Assembly: GCA_959347315.1 (NCBI GenBank)
Contig: OY365807.1
Span: 35,209,312-35,273,311, forward strand
Length of the DNA stretch: 64,000 bases
From: Bimastos eiseni
Lineage: Eukaryota > Annelida > Clitellata > Crassiclitellata > Lumbricidae
Direction of reading: 5' to 3'
Below the pieces are notes generated by a model. It worked only from the letters and a program-made list of their open reading frames with translations. It ran no database searches and was not told the origin of the DNA. Made by a program: the position numbers and the translations under genes. Within the stretch, counting starts at the first letter, position 1, and every line of letters starts with the position of its first letter. Below are positions 48,143 through 58,747 of this stretch, piece after piece.

Positions 48143-51100
48143 GTACAGCAGAAGGATGAAAAATCTCGCCATTCGCACTTCATTTAGTGGGTCCTATTCA
48201 AATCAATGCACATGTGTTGTATTGTAATTATAGTCATATTTTCTGTAGCGTCGCTCACAGCCGTGGCCATATTCAGCAGTGCTCTCAGGGCGAGAACAGG
48301 TCTATTCTTTTCTCAGACTATAATTATACTATCACTCTGTTGAGTGTTCTACGAAATGTATTCCTAACACTTCATTCTGTTCTACGTCCGATTCTGCAGC
48401 AATAATATATTCTATTCTATTCTATTTACGGATTTATAAAGCGCCTCTCACAGTACAACCTAATCAGAGGCGCTCCCTGTGTGAAAAACCCCTAGAGAAG
48501 AGGAAAGTCTTAAGAGAACGAGCAGAAACAGTTGTGCTACTAGATAAGATTGCAGCACGAGTTACAGCAGGAAGGGTGTTCCATAGCAAAGGGTCAACAG
48601 AGGCACAGCACGATACTGAGCTGTGGCAGTTCTAGACTGCGGTACTAGAAGATCGTGACGGTCTAAGGAGCGGAGAGAACGTCCTGTGGTAGCTGAGATA
48701 GGTTGCCTGATAAGATCACATAGAGAGAGTGGAGCTTGACCCAACAACGCTTTGAATGTAAGAAAGAACTTTAAAATGAATCCTACCAGTCAAGGGAAGC
48801 CAATGAAGATGTTGAGTCATGAAAGTAGAAATATGTGAGAAACATGGAAGAGGGGCGATCAACCGAGCAGCTGCATCGAGTACAGACTGGAGCGGAGTGA
48901 GGCGGAGTTTTGGTAGTCCGATGAGTAGTTTGGTAGGCCAATGAGTATATAGGCCTAATTATGCGAAGAGCATAATAATTATATGCCTATGCTTTCCATC
49001 CTAGCACCACGTACGCTGTCTTCCACCGGACGACTTCCCAGGATTCTGAACTGACCCAACAAACAGTGTGGCACTTTGTGAACTTCGTTCTAATTTGACC
49101 TTCAAGTTTATATAGCGCCGCATTTAGGCTGATTGCCTGACGCGCCCTTTGTGTGACCCTGACACCGCCGAGAAATTGCCTAGATTCATATAGCGTAGGC
49201 CTACGTTGGACCTACATCTAATCTTTAGAGCAAAATAAATAAAAAGGTTGACTTAATATCTGCTGTTCAACGCGACCAAGGATCCCTATAGCCTACGTAG
49301 TTTGATTTCGACAATTTCTCCCTTTCTACTATAGACAAAGTGTCTGTACACAACGCAACGTTGACACATGCAGGTCTGCACACATATTTCGTTTTGCGGA
49401 CATACACTGCAATATAGGCCTAGCCTACATTGTAGGCATATATATCTCCCATAAACTACGAAAATAATCAATATGTGTTAATATGATCTTTAGATTGGGA
49501 ATCATTTTTATTGGTTTTGGATAAAAAGAAATTGCAGCATATCATGCCGCGGATTTACGCGTGAATCAACTAAGCCAGATTAGGGGCCTCGCGTTGCAGG
49601 AGCCTCCTTTTGACTATAAATGAGTGTAAGGTGGATTGAAGCGTGCAAGACTAAAGGCCTAATTACCACGAGTGCTTCAAAACGATATTTTGAATGCGTT
49701 CCTAAAGCCTCCAAAGACTTCCAAAGATAAACCGAATTAAATCTGCTAATCTTCATCCATTCAATGTTTCGCAAATAGCACTGAACATACGGAGATCGTC
49801 ACTGGCAAACAAGCGTTGGCTTTCAAGTGGCGCTTTAGAAGTTTGGTGATTACGGTTAGGATCACGATTACGACTATAGGTTGAATTAGGTCGACGATAG
49901 AAATCATCTGACGTTGATCGTCACTAACTTACTTATGCAGCTGTCTAGCAAATTTAGGTCCCACAGACGACCCACATCTGGATACATGTAGATATATTCA
50001 TTAACACAAGAGACAAGTTTCAAACACAATGTTTCCTTCCAATTATTGATCAGTTACAAGCCAGTTTGAGCAGTCGAGCAGCAGTAGGGGCCTATATATT
50101 GGTCCCTACTATAGGATATATATATATATATATATATACTATGTCTTCATAATGAAGACCAATATTGCTGATATTATTCTTGTTGCATTAATTCAGAAGC
50201 ATCAACGATAAGCAGAGCTGTATGAAAGTGTTATTTTGATGACGTAAGCAAATTCCAAAGATGTTGTTCTAAGTCTCATGTATACCCTATTGAAGAATTT
50301 AAGCTATCTCGTGCGCTAGGCCTGCATATCATCCTCTGGCTACGGGTCTGATGGGATGAAGTTTGATGTGATGGGGATAGAAGAAGGACTACTGTATCTC
50401 GTCCCCAACTCCATGATTGTTTGCAAATTACAATGTAACAAATTATCATTAGTTTGTGACGGTGCCGTCACAAACATGCAAAAGTGTTTACAAATATGTG
50501 CTTACGCCTACTATTCAAGGCGGGAAGTCGATCACCATGCCCTTGGCAGATAGATCATGCTATAGGCCTACGTCTACAGCGACCCATAACGCTCCTGCCA
50601 GCGCAGCCACCAAAACTCCCAAACGCTATCTTATAACGTTAGTTCTCAAATCACACCATTGGCTAGAAGTTCCTCAACGCATCCAGTACAAAATTGTATC
50701 GAGCTATTACAACGCACTTCAACTCTCTCCTTCGCTCTTTAGTCTATGCCGTAGCCCTCCTACATTCGTCAGTTATTCACCATCCAACTGCCGGGGTATA
50801 CTCCCTCATCGTCATATCTTTCTCCATCTCGGCCTCCAGTCTCATCCTAATGTTCTGCAACCGCTCCTTAGTCTTTGGAGTAGACTCCCAAAAGAACTCC
50901 GTCAGATTGTTCATTTCCATATTTCTCCTCCAGAGTGTGCCTCTCCTCCGCTTTCGCACTATTCTGTTATTTTCACCTACGACTGAAAACCGAATTCATC
51001 AAGCAGACCTATCCAGATTCAATTACTGCGCCACCTCATCACCGATTACCACCGTAGCACGATGCTATATATCCTCGGTTTGACCTCCCCGGATTTTGAC

Positions 51101-53086
51101 CTGGAAACGAAACTAGAAGCTTGGCTATTGCGGACTTGATTTGGTATAGCGCCGGTGAGTGAGCTGATCTTCCGACGTGGCTTTTGTGGGTGCTGAGAAA
51201 TTTTCGACGATTTGCATAAATTTACATTACATACAGTTCTTGCAGTAGACCAATGCAAGTTTATGTAGCGAACATCAATAATTATTTAGTAATAAGCGGC
51301 AGCGCGTTGATCTGTTTAAAGTTAGTTACATGTTTAGCGATTTTCTTGCGTTTGCACATGTTAGCATTTATGATTTAACGCCTTATTAATTATAAGTTTC
51401 AATCTATTTACCACTGCATTGTCCTGATTAGACGTGTATGGTGCAATATCCTGAACCATGCAACCTTAATTTACAGTAATTATCTGTCAAAATTTAACTA
51501 ACATTTCCCCGAATTAATTTCTTCATCATGTAGGATCATTAGGGCCTAAATAGCGTGTTACAGACGGTAGCTGCATAAAACCTTGAAAATTCATCAAAAT
51601 TAATGTCGGCAAGCGCTCGAATTTATGGTTATGCTGGCACAGGTAATAATGTTGGTACGTACGTGCGGTACTTACATACGCAAAAAGATAACGTTTTAAT
51701 CTAAATGATTAAATGAGGTCTATGTGGCACGGTGGCCGATTGGTAAGAGCGGTCGCTCCGTAACGCTGAGTGTGCGCTGAGTTCGCGGGTTCGACCCTCG
51801 TCCAAGGAGAGTCACTGTGTAGGGACATTGAGCAAGTCCTTTGCGCACAATTGCTCTGCATTACAATTACAGATGTGTCGTCGAGGCGTGTGCACTTCTG
51901 AGCAAACATTTTTGGGAGAAGGGCGATATTAAATGTAGGTATGACTGTGTTATACCGCATTCATGACCAGGGCTTCTACCCCCCCCCCCCCACACCATGG
52001 TGTTAGAGCAACTTCCCAACTTTCCAGTAACTTTCTCTAATTATTAAACTGCCCCTTAATTGAGAAGATATCATTCAATGAAATCTTCTGCCCTACTTCT
52101 TAGATGGAGTATTTGCTCCAAGGCTTACGTGGCGTAGAAGCTTATGTTCATGCCTGACCTGTGTCAAAGCCCTTGCACGTGTAACCTATATATAATGCAC
52201 ATGTTAGTTGTTTTGCTTTTTGAGTAGAGTATTTCAGTACCTGTGTGGGTGTAGGTGTGCTTCTTCATGTCCGACTTCTGGTGGAATCTTTTCCCGCAGT
52301 AGGCGCACGAGTACGGCCGTATGTTGGTGTGGATGAGCAGATGCGCGGACAGCGTCGACGACCTCTTGAAGCTCTTGGAGCAGTAGGAGCAGTGGTAGTT
52401 CCTGTCATTTGAGCTGACTGAATCGCCGACTCCCTGAGCTTCCCCAGCGGACCTGTCCTCATCCTCACCGTAGCCTCCTTCTCTTGCATTGGGCTTCTTC
52501 TGAGGGACAACAACTGGTGGTTTCGGTGGAAGTTCGCAATCATGGGGGCCGCATGGATGCGTCGGAGCCACATTTCCCTTCTTCCAGAGAATTGCTGTTG
52601 GCTCATGAGCGAAGCGATGCGGTCTGTAATGCCCGCTTTCCAAGAACGGATTCCAGATTCTCGGTCCGGTTGCTGAGACAGAAACATTGCTAGACGATGA
52701 TGCCCCTGATCTGGCCTGAGGACCGTTGACAAGCGGTGCATCTGCACCAGCAGCTAAACCTTCATCTGCTTTAACACGCTGACGATCTTCTGTGGCCTCT
52801 CTTCCCGCGTATTCTCCGGAATCTATACCGGTAGTGAAGGATACACTTCGCCTGGAATCTCTGTTGGTTGATAAACTATTGACATCACTTCTGTCCTTTG
52901 ACTGACTTTGATCTCGCCGCTCCACCTCATCATCCGACGGCTGCCGCAAAGAAGAAGCCGACCTTTCTTCCACGTGGCTGATCTTTGCGACACTGCGTGT
53001 GGTCTTAGGCAACAATGTCTCTTTCCTCTGTTGCCTCTGACATTCTGCGACTGATGAATTACAGACCAACCTAGGATCCTCGCAAA
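44584..53086 (-). CDS. Gfi1/Senseless-family C2H2 zinc-finger protein, 3' part of gene
   Basis: A nuclear transcription factor. Two exons are seen on the minus strand: 53086-52241 and 45254-44584. They join in phase within the linker HTG|EKPY (ACA G|GC GAG AAG). Together they give about 503 residues with four consecutive C2H2 fingers whose sequences ([51 protein letters not shown]) are near-identical to the last four fingers of vertebrate Gfi1 and to Drosophila Senseless. The exon at 53086 begins at an acceptor (CTTTTAG), so at least one 5' exon, where the SNAG repressor motif would sit, is missing or unrecognised. The roughly 7 kb intron is full of LINE debris. Confidence 0.88.
45478..45715. 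mobile_element. Dispersed repeat, hAT-like, copy 2
   Basis: The same order of motifs as 31648-32000: GGTTCTCATCCTTTTT, AAAAGGTGTGGCG, AACAGCATGATCAATCG, AACAGAACAATTTAAAATTTG and GGCAATAATTTTATT. It is cut off by a LINE tail at its end. Confidence 0.6.
45715..45800 (-). mobile_element. LINE 3'-end remnant
   Basis: CAATCAATCATAAATAC followed by TTTATATAGCGCCCC and a conserved TACTCAGAGATGCTC segment; the same 3' signature occurs at 47600 and 35910. Only the tail is present. Confidence 0.55.
45875..46980 (-). mobile_element. CR1/L2-like LINE RT fragment, degenerate
   Basis: The minus strand reads [20 protein letters not shown], then [10 protein letters not shown] (the place of the FADDT catalytic box, now mutated), [43 protein letters not shown] and [19 protein letters not shown]. 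It ends near the GCGCC motif at 45895. Several stops and frameshifts. It lies just 5' (on +) to the intron sequence of the Gfi1/Senseless-like gene. Confidence 0.78.
47575..47665 (-). mobile_element. LINE 3'-end remnant with (ATCA)n
   Basis: An (AATC)n tract followed by GATATAGCGCCCCTTCAAG and ACTCAGATGCGCTCAT, the shared LINE tail signature in minus orientation. Confidence 0.55.
47888..47945. repeat. (TA)n run
   Basis: Interrupted TATATTA tract of about 58 bp. Confidence 0.9.
48048..48139. repeat. (AT)n microsatellite
   Basis: An uninterrupted AT run of about 90 bp in the intron of the Gfi1/Senseless-like gene. Confidence 0.97.
48405..48990 (-). mobile_element. CR1-like LINE C-terminal fragment
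   Basis: The minus strand reads an RT C-terminus with [10 protein letters not shown] and [11 protein letters not shown]. The + strand begins with (TTCTA)n and TTTATAAAGCGCCTC, the tail. It is broken by several stops. Confidence 0.65.
49095..49200 (-). mobile_element. LINE 3'-end remnant
   Basis: TTTATATAGCGCCGCATT followed by a GATTGCCTGACGCGCCC segment. Tail only, minus orientation. Confidence 0.4.
50560..51165 (+). mobile_element. CR1-like LINE C-terminal fragment
   Basis: The plus strand reads [20 protein letters not shown], then [13 protein letters not shown] and [14 protein letters not shown], and ends LEAWLLRT and GCGCCGG near 51150. This is the HWLP...WNxLP pattern of non-LTR RT C-termini. 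It is the same family as 37440-38090. Confidence 0.65.
51724..51945 (+). mobile_element. tRNA-derived SINE, family A, copy 3
   Basis: Plus strand. The best-preserved promoter: box A TGGCCGATTGGTAAGAGCGG, box B GCGGGTTCGACCC. The body has GTCACTGTGTAGGGACATTG, AATTGCTCTGCATTACA and CACTTCTGAGCA, and the element ends GGCGATATTAAATG. Confidence 0.85.
52241..53086 (-). CDS. Gfi1/Senseless-like penultimate exon (zinc fingers 1-2)
   Basis: 846 nt. After a long polar, Ser/Arg/Glu-rich low-complexity stretch come the short segment [16 protein letters not shown] and a Pro-rich patch, then two C2H2 fingers ([10 protein letters not shown]...HLLIH and [10 protein letters not shown]...HTYTH). The donor is ACAG|GTACTG, read on the minus strand. 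The open frame continues upstream of the first apparent start, so translation begins in an earlier exon. Confidence 0.88.
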
Positions 53087-53099
53087 CTAAAAGAGAAAG

Positions 53100-54046
53100 A
53101 GAAGACAGCTCATAAAATAGTCCTGCTGAAGGCTCTCATCCTTTCCTTGTCATCATCATTGGCGTATACATGTATACTGGAATGGGACTCATGCAACTAG
53201 TTAGAGGCTAAGAAGTCACACAGTACTCTAAATTACCATACACAAATCAAAACAGTTAACCCTAGAATAGGTTATATATCTTAAACGTTACACCCCAGTC
53301 GTGTCGAGGGTTTGGCGATCGTTCCCCAACCCAAACTCCCGTTGGTAGACGCCACTCAGTCTGGTCATCGCTTACTCCCATTGTCTCCCTTTCCTCCTCT
53401 CATCCCTTCAGCCTCGTGCCCTTCATGATTACTTTCTTCATCATCGATACGTTGGAGTTGTTATCGTCTGTAAATTTATAACCAGCTGACGAATAAACTA
53501 TAATCATATAATCATTGTGATGTTTTTTTAATTGTAGGCCTAAGGCCAATGTTGATACCTTGCAATGCTTTTCGTGTACGTAAGCAATTATTTATAATGC
53601 ATACGTTGTATGGCATCAATGTTTTGCTTTGCAGAGTATATGAGCTTTAAATCACGTGGAAATTGTTTAAACTTTCATTGAAACATTCTATGACATTTGG
53701 TAACTTTTACACAAGGTAATTGTAGTTGAGATGGAAATAAGACTGCTGTCTGGGAATATATCCTTATAGATACGTATAGGCCTATGTACATTATGTACAA
53801 ATTGAGAAAGTCTAAGATTTTAGCCTATTGGAATGATTCTATACCGCTGTGTTTACACTATGAACCTAGCAAAGGACTTTCCTCGGATCTGTGTGGCCAG
53901 TAGGCATATCTGTTAAATAAATCCACTACCAGAAGGCTTTACCTTTTTCAAAAGTTATTGGTTGTTTTGTCAAGTGTCATGGACACTCATATAGTAGATC
54001 AGTGCTGACCATGCATGGACTACATGACGGTATACCGCAACTGGAA
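53100..54046. other. Upstream flank of the visible Gfi1/Senseless-like exons
   Basis: Expected to be intron if a SNAG-encoding first exon lies further to the right. I searched for an MPRSFLVK-like frame on the minus strand out to 64 kb and saw none. Confidence 0.35.
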
Positions 54047-54480
54047 TCTTAACCCTTCCTACAATCACCATGCTCCTTACCCGTTGCCCTTCCTACCTTC
54101 ACCATGCCCCCAGTGCCCACCCTTTGCCCATCCTACCCTCACCATGCCCCTTACCCTTTGCCCATATTACCCTTACCACGCCCCTGCTATTTTCACATCC
54201 TACCCTCACCATGCCCCTTATCATTTGTCTATCCTACCCCCACCATTCTCTACCCATTGCTCATCCTACCTTCACCTTTCCCTTACCATTTGCCCATCCC
54301 AAGATACGCAAAGGGTAGATACCTTGAAGGGGCGCTCTATCAAATTGACATTGATTGATTGATTGATTAATTCATCCTACCCTCACCATGCCTTTTACCC
54401 ATTGCCCATTCTACCATCACCATGCCCTTACCCATTGCCCATCCCACCCTCGCCACGTCCCTTACCCTTTATCTGTTCAT
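54047..54480. repeat. CCATGCCCCTTACCCATTGCC tandem repeat
   Basis: About a dozen imperfect units of 30-35 bp with the core CCTACCCTCACCATGCCC, interrupted at 54300-54372 by a LINE tail. Confidence 0.88.
54300..54372 (+). mobile_element. LINE 3'-end remnant with (GATT)n
   Basis: CTTGAAGGGGCGCTCTATCAA followed by (ATTG)n, the plus-strand LINE tail signature. It lies inside the CCATGCCC-type tandem repeat. Confidence 0.5.
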
Positions 54481-56491
54481 GTGCTTGTGCCTTACAGAAG
54501 TTTAGTCATCAACTCTTCTGTCTTAGCCTACGCCTCGTGGCCTATTTAAGTCATGGTTCTGTGAATAAAACTAGTTATACACTTTCTTTTGATCCGTTAA
54601 TCATACACAACCTAACCAATCAAGCCTAAGGTTTTCTTAGTTTAGCATGGTCACATTAAGACGCCAGCTCAGCTGAATTGCAAGGATAGGCCCCTATCAT
54701 ACCTGAATGTCAGTCCTTTCGAACATCACAAAAGATGGCTCTGTTGCGTTAGTAGGCCTATAAGATTCTTTAAGTAACATATCAGCGCAGATGTACACCC
54801 GTAGATGAAACAATGTCCTAGTATTTGAGTGAGAAATGGCGAGGAGATTGAGTTTTGAAGCAGTTTGGTACAAGTGATATCAGCGAAGGTAGACTGTTTT
54901 GTGCCATAAGGATAGGCGTAATTTATAGACGACCCCGTAACAGCTGCTGCAGGCATCTAAGAATAGGTATGGCAGGCATCGCCGATAAGCGCGCGCTAGT
55001 CAGCGGGTTATTCGGAAAGTTTTGAAGCCGAGGTACAAGGTAGCGCATTAAAGACTACGGGACAAGAGCGCCAGGACAAGTGAGTAAGATGGCAGACGTG
55101 GATTACGCTGAAATTAACTTAAGCGCCGGCAGCAGACGACAGTTTCTCGATGTTGCACCTGTTGGGAATATATGAGAGGCAGGTGTTTCGGACTATGACG
55201 CCATACGATATGATCTGAGTTGAATGCGGCACATCTGACAGGGGACCCGATTGTTCTAGAAGGTTTTTGGAGGTGTCAGTGCCCTGACAAATTGTACTCT
55301 GTGCAGTCGACGTTGTTTTATTTCGCTTGAAACGTGGCTTCCCTGATAAAAACTCTGAATTTTACATATTTTATCCATTGTGCACCGTCTGAACCCAAGT
55401 CCTGAACTCCGACTCGGCGCGCTTGGCCCATTCGCCATGGGCCAAACAAATGAATATTATCGATGTTTTAAGTGGTCTTATGTCTCAAATAGCCGGCTGG
55501 ACGTCACAAGAAGAGCCGCAGCATTTATCCGTCCGTATCTGAAGTCCACACGATACAGTCCTAAGTAATCAAGCTGCGAGTATAAGATGTTGATCATACT
55601 GATATGAACATAATGCGATTTAAGGCTTTGATCTTCTGAACGACAGAAGATGAGAAAAAAGAAGAAGAAGACGAAGACCACCGAGAAGAGACCGAAGTCC
55701 TTTCATTTTGTCTTCCTTTTATATTGGCAGTCAATGATTTCCAGGATGCGAGATTATTCGGCGGCATCTGCATAACTCACAGGCGCCAGCTGTCGCATCA
55801 GCCGAAGCAGTCAATAGGACAGAGCGTCTCATCGAAAGAAGGTTCTCGATGCGAATCTCATCCGTCTAATGATGTCTCAGTCGAACCAGTTAGGACACTA
55901 TAATATTATGATGAAAAGAAGAATATCTGCAGGTGATGCATTATTCTGATCAAAGAGACAGTTGATACAAATAAACTTTGCATGGTGAGGTCTCTTCTCA
56001 ATTCGTCATGCACACATTGATTATTAATTTATTATGTGTAGGCTTAGGTACTTCGAGCATTCTACTTAGAGTTATGTAGAATCTAAAGCAATAGGGGTCA
56101 CTGCTTCTGGAACGTTCTTGTCTGTGGGAAAATGCGTTAAGGTCTTTTCTATCAATAAGTATATCCTATAATTATGCAAATCGACGGGTTTTCTGGTCAC
56201 CGTCCTCTCGATTGTTTATGGAGGGTCTAGAATATCTTTAAAAGCAGCTTTTCTGGATTTAGCTGTAGAAAAATCGTTCATGGTGTACTAGTAAGTAAAT
56301 TGCGAGCCCCTAAAGTCGCCGGGCCAAGGGCACTTGCCCCTCAGGCCCCCCTCTATAGGCGGGCCTGCTGATGACCAACTCAGCTGTGGGGATAAACCTA
56401 CTCTGATATTTCCACAATTATTGAACCAACTCTTGTATCGATTGCTTTTGCTGCCGATCATAATGAGCAAGTATTTGTATGTTTTTGACAG

Positions 56492-56831
56492 GTCCAAGAA
56501 ATGGGTTCAAAACACAAGGCAACAAGATCTTATAAACGTGCAGACTGACCGTTTGAATAAATGTTATGTCCTTTGTGCGGACCATTTCGAGGATAGTCAG
56601 TTCAACAACCGACAGTCCAAGAATCGGCTAAAATGGAATGCTGAACCAACAATATTTGCTGTTCCTAATCCACTACCGCTGCAAACACCTGGATGGAAAC
56701 GACAGACAGAGCATAACTACCAGCCAGCCTCGAAAAGAAGACGGACGAACACTGAAAAGGTTGTCACCAATGATCGATTGATTGTGTTTTTTGGAGCTGT
56801 TCGACTTGAAGAAAGCATGCAAATTGTCTGA
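56492..56831 (+). CDS. THAP-domain C-terminal half (fragment)
   Basis: After acceptor TTTTTGACAG the frame reads SKKWVQNTRQQDL, then YVLCADHFEDSQF and AEPTIF. This matches the second half of a THAP zinc-binding DNA-binding domain (Trp, C-x2-H and the AVPT[I/L]F-like end). The N-terminal C-x2-4-C half was not found upstream; it is missing or too diverged. The frame continues through a basic patch (SKRRRTN) to a stop at 56831 and is followed at about 56922 by a SINE. It is either an exon of a THAP gene or a remnant of a THAP-bearing DNA transposon. Confidence 0.55.
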
Positions 56832-56921
56832 TATTAGGCTTACTGTGGTTGCTACGGTATTGAAGACAATTCCGTTGCCTAGCGATTGCAAGGCGCGTAA
56901 TGTTTCTAAGCTTTTGACTAG

Positions 56922-57180
56922 GGGTGGCATAGAGTAATGGTGAACACACTTGGGCGCACCGCTGAGGAACTGAGTTCGAGACCTGTGTCCTCCGTAAGGT
57001 GGACTAATCCTTTTTTCACTAGGCGGTGCCATTTGTTTAAATGAGATGTATAATGTAATGGGTGCATTGCATGGCTGCCAACGGTGAAATTCAACTCCTG
57101 TCATCATTTGTTCATACTGTGCTTGTAATCATACTGCGATTTGTCAATTTGAAATTAAACGAATATTGTTATTATTAAGG
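56922..57180 (+). mobile_element. tRNA-derived SINE, family B, copy 1
   Basis: GGGGTGGCATAGAGTAATGG, then GAACTGAGTTCGAGACC (box B-like) and a 3' part with TGTTCATACTGTGCTTGTAA and AATTTGAAATTAAACG before (ATT)n. It starts soon after the THAP fragment. Confidence 0.7.
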
Positions 57181-57949
57181 TTTGTGAATTTGATGATATT
57201 TTACAAAGTTAGGTTTTTCAATAGAGATGTGAAAAAGGTTAAAAAGTAAGTGTGCCATTCTGTGACATAACTACTTTGGTGCAACCGTTGTGTTTGTACA
57301 TGTCATTATCGTAGTCCTCAAAAAATAAATTATCAACTCCCCATTATCTTTAACCTTACCTTCTACCTCATTTGCAGACGTACAATGCCTACGAAAGGTC
57401 ACTATATGAAAACATGTACACCTTCAATACTTGTCCCTCCTCTCTTGAACGATTTGATATATCATTAACGTGTCAGATCATAACTTCCTCCTTATCTGAA
57501 ACAATCAAGAAGTAACTCAATCTTAACATCCCCTGGGGAAGGTTGAAACAAGGCACTTTACATGTGGACAACCGCACTGGTCGTATACCCCTTGTCAGCA
57601 TTTGAATGACCCCTCCCTCCCTCATTGCAGATGTGTCTTCCTTCAAGATAACCTCAAACTCACAGTCCACATCAGTTGTCCATGAAGCCTAATATCTGAC
57701 CCGACTCATGAATAGCTGAAGGTTTATGTTGGCTGTTGGGACTCTGAGCTCCTTGTTGAAAATTTGCGCTGCGTCCCAGTGTGTTCACCACTACTCTATG
57801 GGTCTGTAAAAACAACACTCAATTTATCTCCAAATCATTATATAAAAGTATTATTATCAGTATTATTACTATCATTCATTCGGGGAATTCGATGTAAATT
57901 AGTGGTAATGTCGTCCGGAGTGGCTCTGCTCGTTAGTCTCCTGAGCAGC

Positions 57950-58460
57950 GAAAGTTCCCTTGAAGGCATGCAACTATGTTGAAGCGTTAAATCGTCATCG
58001 AGATGCGCTGGTAGAGGAAAGTCGTCTCCTTCTGCTCCCCAGTGACGGCACTGAGTTTGCGGCCCAGTTCTGAAAGGAAGCTTTGGCCTTCGAAATTGAT
58101 GGGGCCCAGGGTTTCGAATGCCACAGATGTGAAGACGTACGAGGTGGCTAGTTCGGCGTATTTCTGAGTCTTGAGGTTCGCCGCCCTCTCGGCCGCTGGG
58201 CCCGCTCTATGTGATGTTTATGGCAGGTAAGACGTTTCCATTGTATCTGACACAGTTGCTACTAGCCCGCCATGGTATATGATGGCGTCTAGCAGATCGG
58301 CTCTTTGACCATGGGGATCCCTGCATGTGCATGATCCCTGCACGGATTAGACTCCTAAATATAAGGTCGTTCAGGGCAGCGTGCATGGGCCAGCGTCCCA
58401 GGCCCAGCCCACGTGAGAGGCCATGATATCCGTTCCCCTCGACCATGCAAAGCACCGCAT
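57950..58460 (-). mobile_element. LINE-associated C-terminal module, degenerate
   Basis: The minus strand reads GNGYHGLSRGLGLGRWPMHA, then ALNDLIFRSLIRAGI, later HSKPWAPSISKAKASF in another frame and a QRIS-like end. This module follows reverse transcriptase in a LINE type common in marine invertebrates. Frames are broken. It ends about 175 bp upstream of the X-box-like element. Confidence 0.55.
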
Positions 58461-58634
58461 GGGCAGCAGACGGATATTAATAGTTTGTCATTCGATTTTT
58501 TTACTTTTATTGTCCTCAGTCACTCATGTTAGCATGTTTGAGAGTTTGTTAGATTGTTTTCTTTCTAAATGTACGAATATACTATTAATATTGTCTTATC
58601 ATCTTATCTTCTGTGGTGCTATTTTCTTTCCTCC

Positions 58635-58658
58635 GTTGTCATAGAAACGCATGCGCAC
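58635..58658 (+). promoter_or_regulatory. X-box (RFX-type) element with adjacent GC-box-like motif
   Basis: GTTGTCATAGAAAC fits the RFX X-box consensus (RYYRYY-N2-RRNRAC) at every position. It is followed directly by GCATGCGCAC, which resembles an NRF1 site. X-boxes within about 150 bp of the start are typical of cilia genes. The candidate MYCBP ATG is 100 bp downstream. The motif match is seen; its function is inferred. Confidence 0.5.
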
Positions 58659-58747
58659 AACGTTATTGCGCATATAGCTACACTCCCGGTAGTGCTAGGC
58701 AGTATTCGAACATTCGTTCTTATAGAATTATTTTCTGTGGTTCTAAG

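Noticed and set aside
51724..51800. Possible tRNA gene (A and B boxes present)
   Set aside because: The cloverleaf arms do not pair convincingly and the same body follows in other copies, so it is a SINE head.
52265..52747. 160-codon minus-strand frame
   Set aside because: Out-of-frame shadow of the zinc-finger exon 52241-53086.
54972..55033. ATG with a downstream TACAAG|GT as MYCBP first exon
   Set aside because: The TAC AAG frame is not the frame of the ATG, which reaches TGA first.
55089..55172. ATGGCAGACGTGGATTAC as MYCBP first exon
   Set aside because: No donor in phase 0 after MAxxx, and the frame runs on to a stop without matching MYCBP.
56673..57107. Minus frame starting MPPLVKSL, superficially like the SNAG motif of Gfi1
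   Set aside because: It begins in SINE B sequence, is antisense to the THAP fragment, and lacks the MPRSFLVKSK order and a following donor in phase with the zinc-finger exon.
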